From NCBI RefSeq assembly GCF_036013975.1, contig NZ_CP107904.1, positions 1,426,001 to 1,490,000 of the forward strand: a stretch of DNA of 64,000 bases, written 5' to 3'. The stretch comes from Kitasatospora sp. NBC_00458 (GTDB lineage Bacteria > Actinomycetota > Actinomycetes > Streptomycetales > Streptomycetaceae). Numbering within the stretch: the first letter of the stretch is position 1; each line of letters begins with the position of its first letter. The notes below the pieces were generated by a model that saw only the letters and a program-made list of their open reading frames with translations, was not told the DNA's origin and made no database searches. This document shows, piece after piece, positions 38,651 through 47,235 of this stretch. The position numbers were made by a program, and so were the translations under genes.

Positions 38651-40918
38651 GTGACGACGGTGGAGAGTTCCGACAGCAACAACACGGGCGGCGCGGCGCC
38701 GAACCGGCTCGCCGACCGCGCCTGGCTCCGTGCCATGGACGCCTACACGGCCGGCGCCTACTCCCGGGCCGAGGAGGAGTTCCGTGCCGCCGTGCGGCTG
38801 GACCCCGGGATGGCCGACGCCTGGCTCGGCCTGCACGCGCTGCGCAGCGACACCTCCGGCGCGTTACTCGCCATGTACCGCCACCAGAAACGTTTCGGTG
38901 AGCAGCGGCGCCGCCACGGCCGGCCGCTCAGCTCCTGGTACTGGCTCGGCTGGTGGGTGCAGCCGGTCCTGGAGGACGCCCGCGACCTGGCCCTCGCACA
39001 CGCCTCGCACTGGCTCGACGGACGCCACCTCACCGAGCTGGACCAGGCGTTGGAGCAGTGCCCGGCCCCCGGCGAGGACCCCAGCGCGCGGTTCCTGCAC
39101 GCCTGCCGGTCGTACCTGCTGAAGGACTGGGAACAGCTGATCCGGGACACCGACCGGCTGCTGGACGACCCGCTGCTCGGCATCGAGGCGGGGCTCTTCG
39201 CCGGCATGGCGCGGGTCCGGCTGGACATGTGCGCGCAGGCCCAGGCGCCGCTCGCCGCCTCGCTCGCCCGCTGCCGCTCCGAGCAGCCGCAGCGCAAGGA
39301 GCTGCGCTACTGGCTGGCCCGCTCCTACGAGGGGGCCGGGCGCAGCGCGGCCGCGCTGCCGCTCTACCGGGCCGTCCACCGGGCCGACCCGGCGTTCATG
39401 GACACCGCGGCCCGGCTCACGGCGATCTCGGCGGAGGACGGCGTCGCCGACGCCCTGCTGGAGTCCGGCGGCGGGGTGGGTGCGGGCGGCCGCGAGACGG
39501 GCCGGGCGGGGGGCTTCGAGGACGCGCCGGACATGGAGGCGCTGGACCCGCTGGATGCCCTGGACGCGCTGGACACCATGGGCGCGATGGACACGGTGGA
39601 CGCGACCGGGGTCGACTCCGGGGGCTACGGGGCCTTCGGCCCGGACCCGGCCGGCCCGGACGGCAGGTCGGGGCTCGGGGCGGACCCCCTGGGGGCGGAG
39701 GCCTACGGGGCCGATGCCTACGGCGCGGAGGCCTACGGGGCGGACGTGCAGGGCCAGGAGGCGGCGGACCCGGACGGTCGGCTGCTGGACGCCCCCTCCC
39801 CCGGCGCCTCCGGCGGTTCGGGTGCGGACGCTCCCGGCCCGGACGCCGAGCCCCGACCGGCCGCCCCGGCCACCGCGGGGACCGGCACCGACAACAGACC
39901 CTCGGGCGGCGAGGCGGGCGCCCCGCCGCCGGCCGCCGGCGAGCGCTCCGGTTCGACCGCGCCGCTGCCGGCCCCCGTCACACCGGCCTCCCCCGCACCC
40001 GCCCGCGGCGAGGCGCTCCCGCGCACCGCGAACACCTACGCCACCATCGAACGCGAGGGCGACCAGGCGGAGTTGGACGCCGCACTCGCCGAACTCTCGC
40101 GGATGGTCGGCCTGGAACCGGTCAAGCGACAGGTCCGGGCGCTCTCCGCACAGCTGCGGATGGCCGGCCTCCGCGCCGAGCAGGGCCTGCCGGTCCAGCC
40201 CCCCAAGCGCCACTTCGTCTTCTCCGGCCCGTCCGGCACCGGCAAGACCACCGTCGCCCGGATCCTCGGCCGGGTCTTCCACGCCCTCGGCCTGCTCTCC
40301 GGCGACCACCTGGTCGAGGCCCAGCGGGCCGACCTGGTGGGCGAGTTCCTCGGCCAGACGGCGGTCAAGGCGAACGAGCTGATCGACTCCGCCCTGGACG
40401 GCGTGCTCTTCATCGACGAGGCGTACAGCCTCTCCAACTCCGGCTACAGCAAGGGAGACGCCTACGGGGACGAGGCGCTCCAGGTGCTGCTCAAGCGCGC
40501 CGAGGACAACCGCGACCGGCTGGTGGTGATCCTGGCCGGCTACCCCGAGGGCATGAACCGGCTGCTCGCCACCAACCCCGGGCTCAACTCCCGCTTCACC
40601 ACCCGGGTCGACTTCCCCAGCTACCGCCCGGGCGAGCTGACCGCGATCGGGGCGGCCCTCGCCGGTCAGGACGGCGACGGCTGGGACGAGGACGCCGCCG
40701 AGGAGCTCGCCTCGATCTGCACCCACGTGGTCCGCGAGGGCTGGATCGACGACCTGGGCAACGGCCGGTTCGTCCGCACCCTGTACGAGAAGTCCTGCGC
40801 CTACCGTGACCTGCGGCTCACCATGCTGCGCGAACCGCCCGGCCGCGAGGACCTGGCCACCCTCCGGCTGCCGGACCTGGTCCAGGCGTACGGCGAGCTG
40901 ATCGACGGCCGAGGCTGA
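38651..40918 (+). CDS. EccA/CbxX-like AAA+ ATPase with N-terminal TPR region
   Basis: Residues 20-275 form a TPR-like helical region (WLRAMDAYTAGAYSRAEEEF, RYWLARSYEGAGRSAAALPL). A 180-residue low-complexity linker with Asp-Ala-Leu and Ala-Tyr-Gly-Ala repeats follows. From about residue 465 comes a CbxX/CfxQ AAA+ module: Walker A GPSGTGKTTVARILG (about 526), Walker B DGVLFIDEAYSLSNSGYSKGDAYG (about 583, conserved core FIDEAYSL), sensor VVILAGYPEGMNRLL and an arginine-finger-type NSRFTTRVDFP. The same TPR plus AAA+ order occurs in EccA of ESX type VII secretion systems. No ESX genes (ecc, esx, WXG100) adjoin it, so it is a stand-alone paralogue or serves a distant locus. Confidence 0.88.
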   Translation: MTTVESSDSNNTGGAAPNRLADRAWLRAMDAYTAGAYSRAEEEFRAAVRLDPGMADAWLGLHALRSDTSGALLAMYRHQKRFGEQRRRHGRPLSSWYWLGWWVQPVLEDARDLALAHASHWLDGRHLTELDQALEQCPAPGEDPSARFLHACRSYLLKDWEQLIRDTDRLLDDPLLGIEAGLFAGMARVRLDMCAQAQAPLAASLARCRSEQPQRKELRYWLARSYEGAGRSAAALPLYRAVHRADPAFMDTAARLTAISAEDGVADALLESGGGVGAGGRETGRAGGFEDAPDMEALDPLDALDALDTMGAMDTVDATGVDSGGYGAFGPDPAGPDGRSGLGADPLGAEAYGADAYGAEAYGADVQGQEAADPDGRLLDAPSPGASGGSGADAPGPDAEPRPAAPATAGTGTDNRPSGGEAGAPPPAAGERSGSTAPLPAPVTPASPAPARGEALPRTANTYATIEREGDQAELDAALAELSRMVGLEPVKRQVRALSAQLRMAGLRAEQGLPVQPPKRHFVFSGPSGTGKTTVARILGRVFHALGLLSGDHLVEAQRADLVGEFLGQTAVKANELIDSALDGVLFIDEAYSLSNSGYSKGDAYGDEALQVLLKRAEDNRDRLVVILAGYPEGMNRLLATNPGLNSRFTTRVDFPSYRPGELTAIGAALAGQDGDGWDEDAAEELASICTHVVREGWIDDLGNGRFVRTLYEKSCAYRDLRLTMLREPPGREDLATLRLPDLVQAYGELIDGRG

Positions 40919-40924
40919 GCCGGG

Positions 40925-40956
40925 GCCGGGTTCGGGGGCGGGCCCCCGAACCCGGC
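40925..40956. terminator. Bidirectional terminator after AAA+ gene
   Basis: Perfect 14-base-pair hairpin (GCCGGGTTCGGGGG, 40925-40938, and complement 40943-40956) with a 4-base loop, between convergent genes. Confidence 0.75.
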
Positions 40957-40975
40957 CCGGCCGTCGGCGGGCCGC

Positions 40976-41965
40976 TCAGCCCGCCAGGACCTTGGCCTCC
41001 AGCTCCGGGTCCAGGCCGACCTGCGGCCGGTCCGGACGCTGCGGGGCGGTACCGCCGATCGCGGTCAGCCAGGCCCAGGTGTCCGCGACCGTCTCCGCGA
41101 CCGGACGGCAGCGCAGCCCGGCGGCCACCGCCTTGGCGACGTCGGAGCCGTGCATGGTGTCGTACAGCTCGCCCGGCGGGATCCAGACCGGCAGGTGGCT
41201 CCACGGCTCGACACCGGCCGCCAGGATCGGCCCGGGCTCCGTCCAGCGCAGCTCGGCGTCGGAGCCGGTGGCCGCCACGCAGGCCTCCAGCAGCCCGCCC
41301 ATGGTGGCGTGCCCGGCCGGGCTGACCAGGTCGTACGCGCCGCCGAGCCCGCCCGCCAGGGCGTCCAGCGTCCAGGCCGCGAGGTCCCGGCCGTCGATGA
41401 ACTGCACGGAGAGCCCGCGCGGCCCGGGGGCCAGCACCGGGCCGCCGCGGGCGATCCGGCCCAGCCACCAGGGCAGCCGGCCGATGTTCTCGTACGGGCC
41501 GAGGATCAGCCCCGCCCGGACCAGCAGCCCCCGGTCCCCGAAGGCGTCCAGGACGGCCAGCTCGCCGCCCCGCTTGGCCTGCGGGTACGCCACCTCGCCG
41601 CCGTCGTCGGGTGAGCCGTCCACCACCGGCGCCGTCTCGTCCGCGCCCGCCGGGGCCGGGTAGGCGTACACCGAGCGGCTCGACACGTACGCGTAGCGGC
41701 CGACCCGGCCCGCCAGCAGGCGGGCGCTGTCGCGCACCGCCGACGGGGCGCCGGACCAGGTGTCCACCACGGCGTCCCACTCCCCCGCAGCGAGCGCCGC
41801 GAGCCCGCCCTCAGCCGTCCGGTCCCCGTGCAGGACCTCGGCCACCCCCGCCGGCGGAGCGTGCGTCCCCCGGTGGAAGACCGTCACCTCCCAACCCCTC
41901 GCCACCGCGTCCTCGGCGACCGCGCGCCCGACGAACTCCGTCCCACCCAGCAGTAGAAGCCTCAT
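40976..41965 (-). CDS. NAD-dependent epimerase/dehydratase-like SDR protein
   Basis: The extended SDR protein has the Rossmann motif MRLLLLGGTEFVGRAVAEDA (GGTxFxG) at the very N-terminus. The active-site serines and tyrosine region is AYVSSRSVYAYPAPAG, with YPQAKRGGELAV providing the YxxxK-like K. VRAGLILGPYENIGRLPWWL follows. Proteins of this type act on nucleotide sugars or as reductases or isoflavone-reductase-like enzymes; substrate unknown. The ATG at 41965 is used because the Rossmann glycines start right after it, although three residues more are possible from 41974. It converges on the AAA+ gene. Confidence 0.88.
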   Translation of the reverse strand: MRLLLLGGTEFVGRAVAEDAVARGWEVTVFHRGTHAPPAGVAEVLHGDRTAEGGLAALAAGEWDAVVDTWSGAPSAVRDSARLLAGRVGRYAYVSSRSVYAYPAPAGADETAPVVDGSPDDGGEVAYPQAKRGGELAVLDAFGDRGLLVRAGLILGPYENIGRLPWWLGRIARGGPVLAPGPRGLSVQFIDGRDLAAWTLDALAGGLGGAYDLVSPAGHATMGGLLEACVAATGSDAELRWTEPGPILAAGVEPWSHLPVWIPPGELYDTMHGSDVAKAVAAGLRCRPVAETVADTWAWLTAIGGTAPQRPDRPQVGLDPELEAKVLAG

Positions 41966-42089
41966 GCCGACCACCCTGCACGGAAGACGGCCGGCAGGGG
42001 AACGACCGCACGCTCAGAGCGGAATCGCCCACAGCGAAAGCGCGGGGCCGGGCCCGGCCCCGGGGCGGGGGCCGGGCCGCGGACGCGCC

Positions 42090-43136
42090 CTACGCCGCGG
42101 AGCGGTGGTCCGGGTCGTGGACCTCGCCGACCAGCTCCTCCAGCACGTCCTCCAGCATCACGACGCCGAGCGTCCGGCCGTCCTGGTCGAGGACGGCCGC
42201 CAGGTGGCAGGCGGCCCTGCGCATGGCGCCGAGCGCGTCGTCCAGCGGGAGGGTGCCGCGCAGCACCGTGATCGGCCGCCAGAGGCGGGCCGGCACCGGG
42301 ACCGTGGGGTCGTCGACGTCCAGGATGTCCTTGAGGTGCAGGTACCCCAGGTAGCCGTGGCCGGCCGGGTCGCCGTCGGTGACCGGGAACCGGGAGAAGC
42401 CGGTGCGCAGCGCCAGTTCCTCGATCTGCGCGGCGGTCACCTTGGTGTCCACGGTGACCAGCTGCTCGGGGGTGAGCAGCACCTCGGTGACCGGGCGGCG
42501 GCCCATCTCCAGGGCGTCCTCCAGGCGCTCCTGGCGGCCCTCGTCGAGCAGTCCGGCGTCCCGGGAGTCGGCGAGCAGGTACATCAGCTGCTCGGTGGTG
42601 AAGACCGACTCCACCTCGTCCTTGCCCTCGACCTTGAACAGCCTCAGCACGGCGTTGGCGAAGGCGTTCAGGAACGCGATCACCGGGGCGAGCCAGCGGG
42701 CCAGCCGGTCGAGCGGCGGGCCGAGCCACAGCGCGGCCTTCTCCGGACCGGCCAGCGCCATGTTCTTGGGCACCATCTCGCCCATCACCATGTGCAGGTA
42801 GACCACGACCGCCAGCGCGATGCCGTAGGAGAGCGGGTGCATCAGGCCGGACGGCACGCCGAGCGCGTGGAACGGCCCCTCCAGCAGGTGGGCGATGGTC
42901 GGCTCGGCGAGCGCACCGAGGCCCAACGAGCAGACGGTGATGCCGAGCTGGGCGGCGGCCAGCATCGCGGACACGTTGGAGAGCGCGTGCAGGACGGTGC
43001 GGGCGCGCTTGTCGCCCGCCTCGGCGAGCGGCTCGATCTGGCTGCGCCGGACCGAGACGACGGCGAACTCGGCGCCGACGAAGAAGGCGTTGCCGAGCAG
43101 CAGCAGGACGGCGGCGGCCAGTTGGAGCGCGGTCAT
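42090..43136 (-). CDS. CNNM/CBS transporter-associated protein (HlyC/CorC family)
   Basis: The 348-residue protein has an N-terminal CNNM (DUF21) membrane domain (AAAVLLLLGNAFFVGAEFAVV, PLSYGIALAVVVYLHMVMGEMVPKN). A CBS pair follows: EVLLTPEQLVTVDTKVTAAQ, GYLGYLHLKDILDV and DGRTLGVVMLEDVLEELVGEV. It lacks the C-terminal CorC/HlyC domain found in the gene upstream. Family members are linked to Mg2+/Co2+ efflux or Na+/Mg2+ exchange. Its ATG overlaps the stop of the upstream paralogue (ATGA, 43133-43136), so the two products likely form a hetero-oligomer. The name hemolysin often used for this family is not functional evidence. Confidence 0.92.
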   Translation of the reverse strand: MTALQLAAAVLLLLGNAFFVGAEFAVVSVRRSQIEPLAEAGDKRARTVLHALSNVSAMLAAAQLGITVCSLGLGALAEPTIAHLLEGPFHALGVPSGLMHPLSYGIALAVVVYLHMVMGEMVPKNMALAGPEKAALWLGPPLDRLARWLAPVIAFLNAFANAVLRLFKVEGKDEVESVFTTEQLMYLLADSRDAGLLDEGRQERLEDALEMGRRPVTEVLLTPEQLVTVDTKVTAAQIEELALRTGFSRFPVTDGDPAGHGYLGYLHLKDILDVDDPTVPVPARLWRPITVLRGTLPLDDALGAMRRAACHLAAVLDQDGRTLGVVMLEDVLEELVGEVHDPDHRSAA

Positions 43137-44476
43137 CGGGTCCCGTCCTCGTCGTCGCCGAAGGAGTGGTACCCGTCGGTGCGTTCCACCCGGACCCGGC
43201 TGGTCCGGTGGCGGTCCACGGCCTCGACGGTGAACCGCCAGCCGGGCAGCTCGGCCTGCTCGCCCGGGACGGGCAGCTTGCCGAGCAGGTCGGTGACGAG
43301 TCCGGCCAGCGTCTCGTACGGGCCGTCCGGGGCGTGCAGGCCGATGGTCTCCAGCTGGTCGAGCCGGGCGCGGCCGTCGGCGGCCCACAGGGGCCGCCCG
43401 TCGACCGGTGGCAGCGGCAGCAGTTCGGGGGTGTCGGCCGGGTCGTGCTCGTCCTGCACCTCGCCGACGATCTCCTCGACGATGTCCTCGACGGTCACCA
43501 CGCCGGCCGTGCCGCCGTACTCGTCGACCACGATGGCCATCGGCTGGAGCCGGCGGAGCTGGTCGAGCAGCCGTTCGGCCGGGAGCGTCGCGGGAACCAG
43601 CAGCGGCTGGACGACCAGGTCGGAGACCCGGACGTGGGCGCGCCGGCCGGCGGGGACGGCGAGCGCGTCCTTGAGGGTGACGGTGCCGGTGACCTCGTCC
43701 AGGCTGTCGCTGTACACCGGGAAGCGGGAGAGGCCGGTGGCGCGGGTGAGGTTGAGGACGTCGGCGGCGCTGGCGTCGTGCTGGAGCGCGGCCACGTCGA
43801 CCCGCGGGGTCATCACGGACTCGGCGGTGAGGTCGCCCAGGCCCAGGGTCCGCACGAACAGGGTGGCGGACTCCTCGTCTATGGCGCCCGCCCTGGCCGA
43901 GTGGCGGGCGAGCGAGACGAGTTCGGCCGGGGTCCGGGCGTGGTCCAGCTCCTCCTGCGGCTCGACCCCGAAGGCCCGCACCATCCGGTCGGCCGAACCG
44001 TTCAGGACGCTGATCAGCGGGCGGCAGGCGCGCGAGAACGCCATGTGCGGCGCGGCGACCGCGCGGGCCACCTGGAGCGGCCGGGAGATCGCCCAGTTCT
44101 TCGGGACCAGTTCGCCGATCACCATCTGGACCACGGTGGCGAGCACCATGCCGATGATCAGGCCGGCGCCGCGGGCGGCGCTCTCGGGCAGGCCGACCCC
44201 GGTGAGCACGGGCTTCAGGAGGACGGAGAGCGCCGGTTCGGCGAGCATGCCGACCACCAGCGAGGTGACGGTGATGCCGAGCTGCGCGCCGGAGAGCTCG
44301 AAGGAGAGGTGCCGGAGGGCCCTGGAGACCCGGCGGGACTTGGCGTCACCCGCTTCGGCGGAGCGCTCGACGGCGCCGCGCTCGACGGTCACGAAGGCGA
44401 ACTCGGCGGCCACGAAGAGGCCGTTGGCGAGGATGAGCAGAACGGCTGCGAGCAGCAGCAACCAGGCGGTGATCAC
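43133..44476 (-). CDS. CNNM/CBS/CorC-type protein
   Basis: At 447 residues this is the full-length member of the pair. It has a DUF21 membrane domain with four hydrophobic segments (LLLLAAVLLILANGLFVAAEF through VVQMVIGELVPKNWAI, shown here by GLFVAAEFAFVTVERGAVER), a CBS pair (ESVMTPRVDVAALQHD, PMAIVVDEYGGTAGVVTVED) and a C-terminal CorC/HlyC domain (GRARLDQLETIGLHAPDG, GWRFTVEAVDRHRTSRVRVE). CBS domains here probably bind Mg-ATP to gate ion transport. It is first of a coupled two-gene unit. The 314 bases upstream hold a TACGCT -10-like box near 44608 on the minus strand, G-rich repeats and a leader of over 100 bases. Confidence 0.93.
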   Translation of the reverse strand: MITAWLLLLAAVLLILANGLFVAAEFAFVTVERGAVERSAEAGDAKSRRVSRALRHLSFELSGAQLGITVTSLVVGMLAEPALSVLLKPVLTGVGLPESAARGAGLIIGMVLATVVQMVIGELVPKNWAISRPLQVARAVAAPHMAFSRACRPLISVLNGSADRMVRAFGVEPQEELDHARTPAELVSLARHSARAGAIDEESATLFVRTLGLGDLTAESVMTPRVDVAALQHDASAADVLNLTRATGLSRFPVYSDSLDEVTGTVTLKDALAVPAGRRAHVRVSDLVVQPLLVPATLPAERLLDQLRRLQPMAIVVDEYGGTAGVVTVEDIVEEIVGEVQDEHDPADTPELLPLPPVDGRPLWAADGRARLDQLETIGLHAPDGPYETLAGLVTDLLGKLPVPGEQAELPGWRFTVEAVDRHRTSRVRVERTDGYHSFGDDEDGTR

Positions 44477-44741
44477 AGTGCCGCCTGCCTTCCGGTGGTC
44501 GGAAGTCGGGCGGCGCAGGTACTACCGGACGGATCGTCCATGGACGGGGGTTGTCACTCCTCTGGTCGTTTTCGGGCAGGACAATGCCTTTGCCCCGCTT
44601 TAATCAGCGTAGACGATACCCGTGCGGCCGTCGGATCAGTGTTCGGACCCGCCAACGGCGGTACGGGGCACGGTGGAGGGGCGGCGGTGGAGGCAGGCCG
44701 GGACGGGTGCGGGACGCCGGGACGGGTGCAGGGCTCGGCAG

Positions 44742-44799
44742 CCGGGGCTCAGTGGCCGCAGCTCGGCGGCCGGGGCTCAGTGGCCGGGGCTCAGTGGCC
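44742..44799 (+). repeat. Three copies of a 16-base repeat around a stop codon
   Basis: CCGGGGCTCAGTGGCC occurs at 44742-44757, 44770-44785 and 44784-44799. The last copy covers the stop codon of the minus-strand PH-like gene, so repeat gain or loss could alter its C-terminus. Confidence 0.65.
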
Positions 44800-45225
44800 G
44801 CGGCGCTCGACCAGGTCGCGCAGCGCTCGGGCGTCCGCGATGGCCTGGGCCTTGCCCACGCCGGACTGGATGCCGACGGCGGCCAGCGAGGTGCCGTCCG
44901 CGAGGTCGAGGGTGGCCCACGGGTCGCCCTGGCGGAAGTTGACCCGGACGATCTCGGCCCAGCCCAGGCGGCGGCTGCGGACGAAGTTGACCACGGTGAC
45001 GCCCTCGGCGTCGGCCCGGACCCGGGGACGGGCGAGCATCAGGCCCACCGAGGCGAAGAGCACGCCGCTGAGCGCCATCATCATCCGGTCGTTGAACTGC
45101 CAGTTCGCCGGCAGCGCGACCGCCATCACGGCGAACATCACCACCAGCAGCGCGCAGACCGGCAGCAGGACGGCACGGGTGCGGCGCGGCGCCCAGGTGA
45201 CGGGGAACTCGGCAGGCGTGGACAC
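44791..45225 (-). CDS. PH-domain-like membrane protein
   Basis: The 144-residue protein has two helices (AVLLPVCALLVVMFAVMAVA, MMALSGVLFASVGLML). A bacterial PH-like domain follows (RPRVRADAEGVTVVNFVRSR, RLGWAEIVRVNFRQGDPW), as in many Streptomyces PH domain-containing proteins. It ends with an unusual helix (VGKAQAIADARALRDLVERRGH). The role is unknown, but the gene regularly lies beside hisG in streptomycetes as I recall. The GTG at 45225 is preceded by GGAG. Repeats cover its stop codon. It may be co-transcribed with hisG, 113 bases upstream. Confidence 0.85.
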   Translation of the reverse strand: MSTPAEFPVTWAPRRTRAVLLPVCALLVVMFAVMAVALPANWQFNDRMMMALSGVLFASVGLMLARPRVRADAEGVTVVNFVRSRRLGWAEIVRVNFRQGDPWATLDLADGTSLAAVGIQSGVGKAQAIADARALRDLVERRGH

Positions 45226-45338
45226 GAGGGGCTCCGGGTGGTTCGACGGCTGGTGCAGGGGAAAGGGTGGGGACACCGTACGGCGTCCCCACCCCATTCA
45301 ACCGGTGCTTACCCGCGCGACCGCAGGCGGCGTGCGGA

Positions 45339-46187
45339 TCAGAGACGGCAGGCGTGGATGTTCGTCACCAGGATCGCCCGGGCCCCGATGCCCCACAAGT
45401 CGTCCATGATCCGCTGGGCCTCCTTGCGGAGCACCATCGCGCGGACGGCCACCCAGCCCTCGGTGTGCAGCGGGGAGACGGTCGGCGACTCCAGGCCCGG
45501 GGTCAGCCCGACGGCGGCGGTGACGTTCTCGGCGCGGATGTCGTAGTCCATCAGCACGTAGCGGCGGGCCACCAGCACGCCCTGCAGGCGGCGCAGGAAC
45601 TGGTCGACGGCCGCGTCCTCGCCGGCGCCCTTGGGGCGGATCACCACGGCGTCGGAGATCAGGATCGGCTCGCCGAACACCTCCAGGCCCGCGTTGCGCA
45701 GGCTGGTGCCGGTCTCCACCACGTCGGCGATCACGTCGGCGACGCCCAGCTGCACGGCGGTCTCCACCGCACCGTCCAGCTTGGTGACGGTGGCCTTGAC
45801 CCCGTGGTCGGCGAGGTGCTGCTCGACCAGGCCGGTGTAGGAGGTGGCGATCCGCAGCCCCTCCAGGCCCTGCACGTCCTGGACGTCCACGCCCTCGGGG
45901 CGGGCGAAGCGGAAGGTGGAGCCGCCGAAGCCGAGGGCGAGCACCTCCTCCGCGTTGGAGTGCGAGTCCAGCAGCAGGTCGCGGCCGGTGATGCCGACGT
46001 CGAGCCGGCCGGAGCCGACGTAGACGGCGATGTCGCGCGGGCGCAGGAAGAAGAACTCGACCTGGTTGCCCGGGTCGACCAGGACCAGTTCCTTGGCGTC
46101 CTTGCGCTGGCGGTAGCCGGCCTCATGGAGCATCTCCGCCGCGGGACCCGAGAGCGAACCCTTGTTGGGTACGGCGATGCGCAGCAT
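45339..46187 (-). CDS. hisG: ATP phosphoribosyltransferase, long form
   Basis: The 282-residue enzyme catalyses the first histidine step, joining ATP and PRPP. It begins MLRIAVPNKGSLSGPAAEML, with DVGITGRDLLLDS and ATSYTGLVEQHLADHGVKA. The PRPP-binding loop region GVADVIADVVETGTSLRNAG is conserved. The C-terminal extension (residues 205-282) is the ACT-like regulatory domain of the long HisG form, which is inhibited by histidine and needs no HisZ. It follows hisE by 57 bases on the same strand. The hisE-hisG pairing away from the main his operon is typical of actinomycetes. Confidence 0.96.
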   Translation of the reverse strand: MLRIAVPNKGSLSGPAAEMLHEAGYRQRKDAKELVLVDPGNQVEFFFLRPRDIAVYVGSGRLDVGITGRDLLLDSHSNAEEVLALGFGGSTFRFARPEGVDVQDVQGLEGLRIATSYTGLVEQHLADHGVKATVTKLDGAVETAVQLGVADVIADVVETGTSLRNAGLEVFGEPILISDAVVIRPKGAGEDAAVDQFLRRLQGVLVARRYVLMDYDIRAENVTAAVGLTPGLESPTVSPLHTEGWVAVRAMVLRKEAQRIMDDLWGIGARAILVTNIHACRL

Positions 46188-46244
46188 GGAGGTCGGTTCC
46201 TTACCTGTTGGGTGTGGCGGGGGGGATGTTCTTGCGGGCCGGTT

Positions 46245-46517
46245 CTAGAGGTACTTGTAGACGTCGTCGAGCGTCAGCCCACGGGCGACCATCATCACCT
46301 GAAGGTGGTAGAGGAGCTGGGAGATCTCCTCGGCGGTCTGCTCGTCGGACTGGAACTCGGCGGCCATCCAGACCTCGGCGGCCTCCTCGACGACCTTCTT
46401 GCCGATCGCATGGACGCCCTGCTGGACGAGCTGCGCGGTGCGGGAGGACGAGGGGTCGCCGGTGGCGGCCTTCTGCTGGAGCTCGGTGAAGAGCTCCTCG
46501 AATGTCTTCGAAGCCAT
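46245..46517 (-). CDS. hisE: Phosphoribosyl-ATP pyrophosphatase
   Basis: The 90-residue protein starts [20 protein letters not shown] and has the Mg-binding helices [19 protein letters not shown] and [20 protein letters not shown], with the EExxE-type acidic residues of the all-alpha NTP-pyrophosphatase fold. It hydrolyses phosphoribosyl-ATP to phosphoribosyl-AMP, the second histidine step. It is directly upstream of hisG in the same orientation, so both commit flux into histidine. A terminator hairpin at 46563-46602 isolates it from the riboflavin operon. Confidence 0.96.
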   Translation of the reverse strand: MASKTFEELFTELQQKAATGDPSSSRTAQLVQQGVHAIGKKVVEEAAEVWMAAEFQSDEQTAEEISQLLYHLQVMMVARGLTLDDVYKYL

Positions 46518-46562
46518 GATGCACTCACCTTACGGCGTGCGGGCTTACGGGCGGTAAACGGT

Positions 46563-46602
46563 CCCGGACCGTGGACAGTCCGGTGGACGTCCACGGTCCG
46601 GG
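46563..46602 (-). terminator. Terminator of the riboflavin operon
   Basis: Perfect 14-base-pair hairpin (CCCGGACCGTGGAC, 46563-46576, and complement 46589-46602) with a 12-base loop, just downstream of ribH on its strand and before hisE. Confidence 0.75.
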
Positions 46603-46657
46603 TCCGCGGAGGGGCGGCTTCGCGCCGACGGCGTGCCGTCGGGGTCCGCCCGGCGGC

Positions 46658-47128
46658 TCAGAGCGCGCGCAGCGTGACGGCGGTGGCGACGGCGGCGGTG
46701 ACGGCCTCGTGGCCCTTGTCCTCGGCGGAGCCCGGCAGGCCCGCCCGGTCCAGCGCCTGCTGCTCGTTGTCGCAGGTCAGCACGCCGAACCCGACCGGCA
46801 CGCCGGTGTCCACGCTGACCTGGGTGAGGCCGGCGGTGGCGGCCTGGCAGACGTAGTCGAAGTGCGGGGTGCCGCCGCGGATGACGACGCCGAGGGCGAT
46901 CACCGCGTCGTAGCCGCGGTCGGCGAGCCGCTTGGCGGCCACCGGCAGCTCGAAGGTGCCGGGGACGCGCAGGACGGTCGGCTCCGCGACGCCCAGCTCC
47001 TTCAGGGCGCGGTGGGCGCCGTCGAGGAGGCCGTTCATCACCTGCTCGTGCCACTGGGCGGCGATCACGGCGACCTTGAGGCCGGCGGCGTTGTCGATGG
47101 TCAGCTCGGGGGCTCCGTGGCCGCTCAT
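46658..47128 (-). CDS. ribH: 6,7-dimethyl-8-ribityllumazine synthase
   Basis: The 156-residue protein has the lumazine synthase motifs [54 protein letters not shown] with the catalytic His, and [17 protein letters not shown]. It condenses 3,4-dihydroxybutanone phosphate with the ribityl-aminouracil, the penultimate riboflavin step, and forms icosahedral or pentameric particles. It is the last gene of ribE-ribM-ribBA-ribH and lies 107 bases after ribBA, the only sizeable gap in the operon. The ATG at 47128 has AAAGGCACCAGC-type spacing with a weak ribosome-binding site. Confidence 0.97.
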   Translation of the reverse strand: MSGHGAPELTIDNAAGLKVAVIAAQWHEQVMNGLLDGAHRALKELGVAEPTVLRVPGTFELPVAAKRLADRGYDAVIALGVVIRGGTPHFDYVCQAATAGLTQVSVDTGVPVGFGVLTCDNEQQALDRAGLPGSAEDKGHEAVTAAVATAVTLRAL

Positions 47129-47235
47129 GTGCTGGTGCCTTTCGGTGGTTCGGCGATGCGGTGGGGTGGTTCGGAGGTGCGGTGCCGCGGGGTGCGGCGG
47201 GCGGGAGGGGTGCGCGGGTCGGGGACCAGGGCCGG

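Noticed and set aside
38651-40918. Part of an ESX type VII secretion locus
   Set aside because: The AAA+ protein resembles EccA, but no WXG100, EccB-EccE or MycP genes are within the window.
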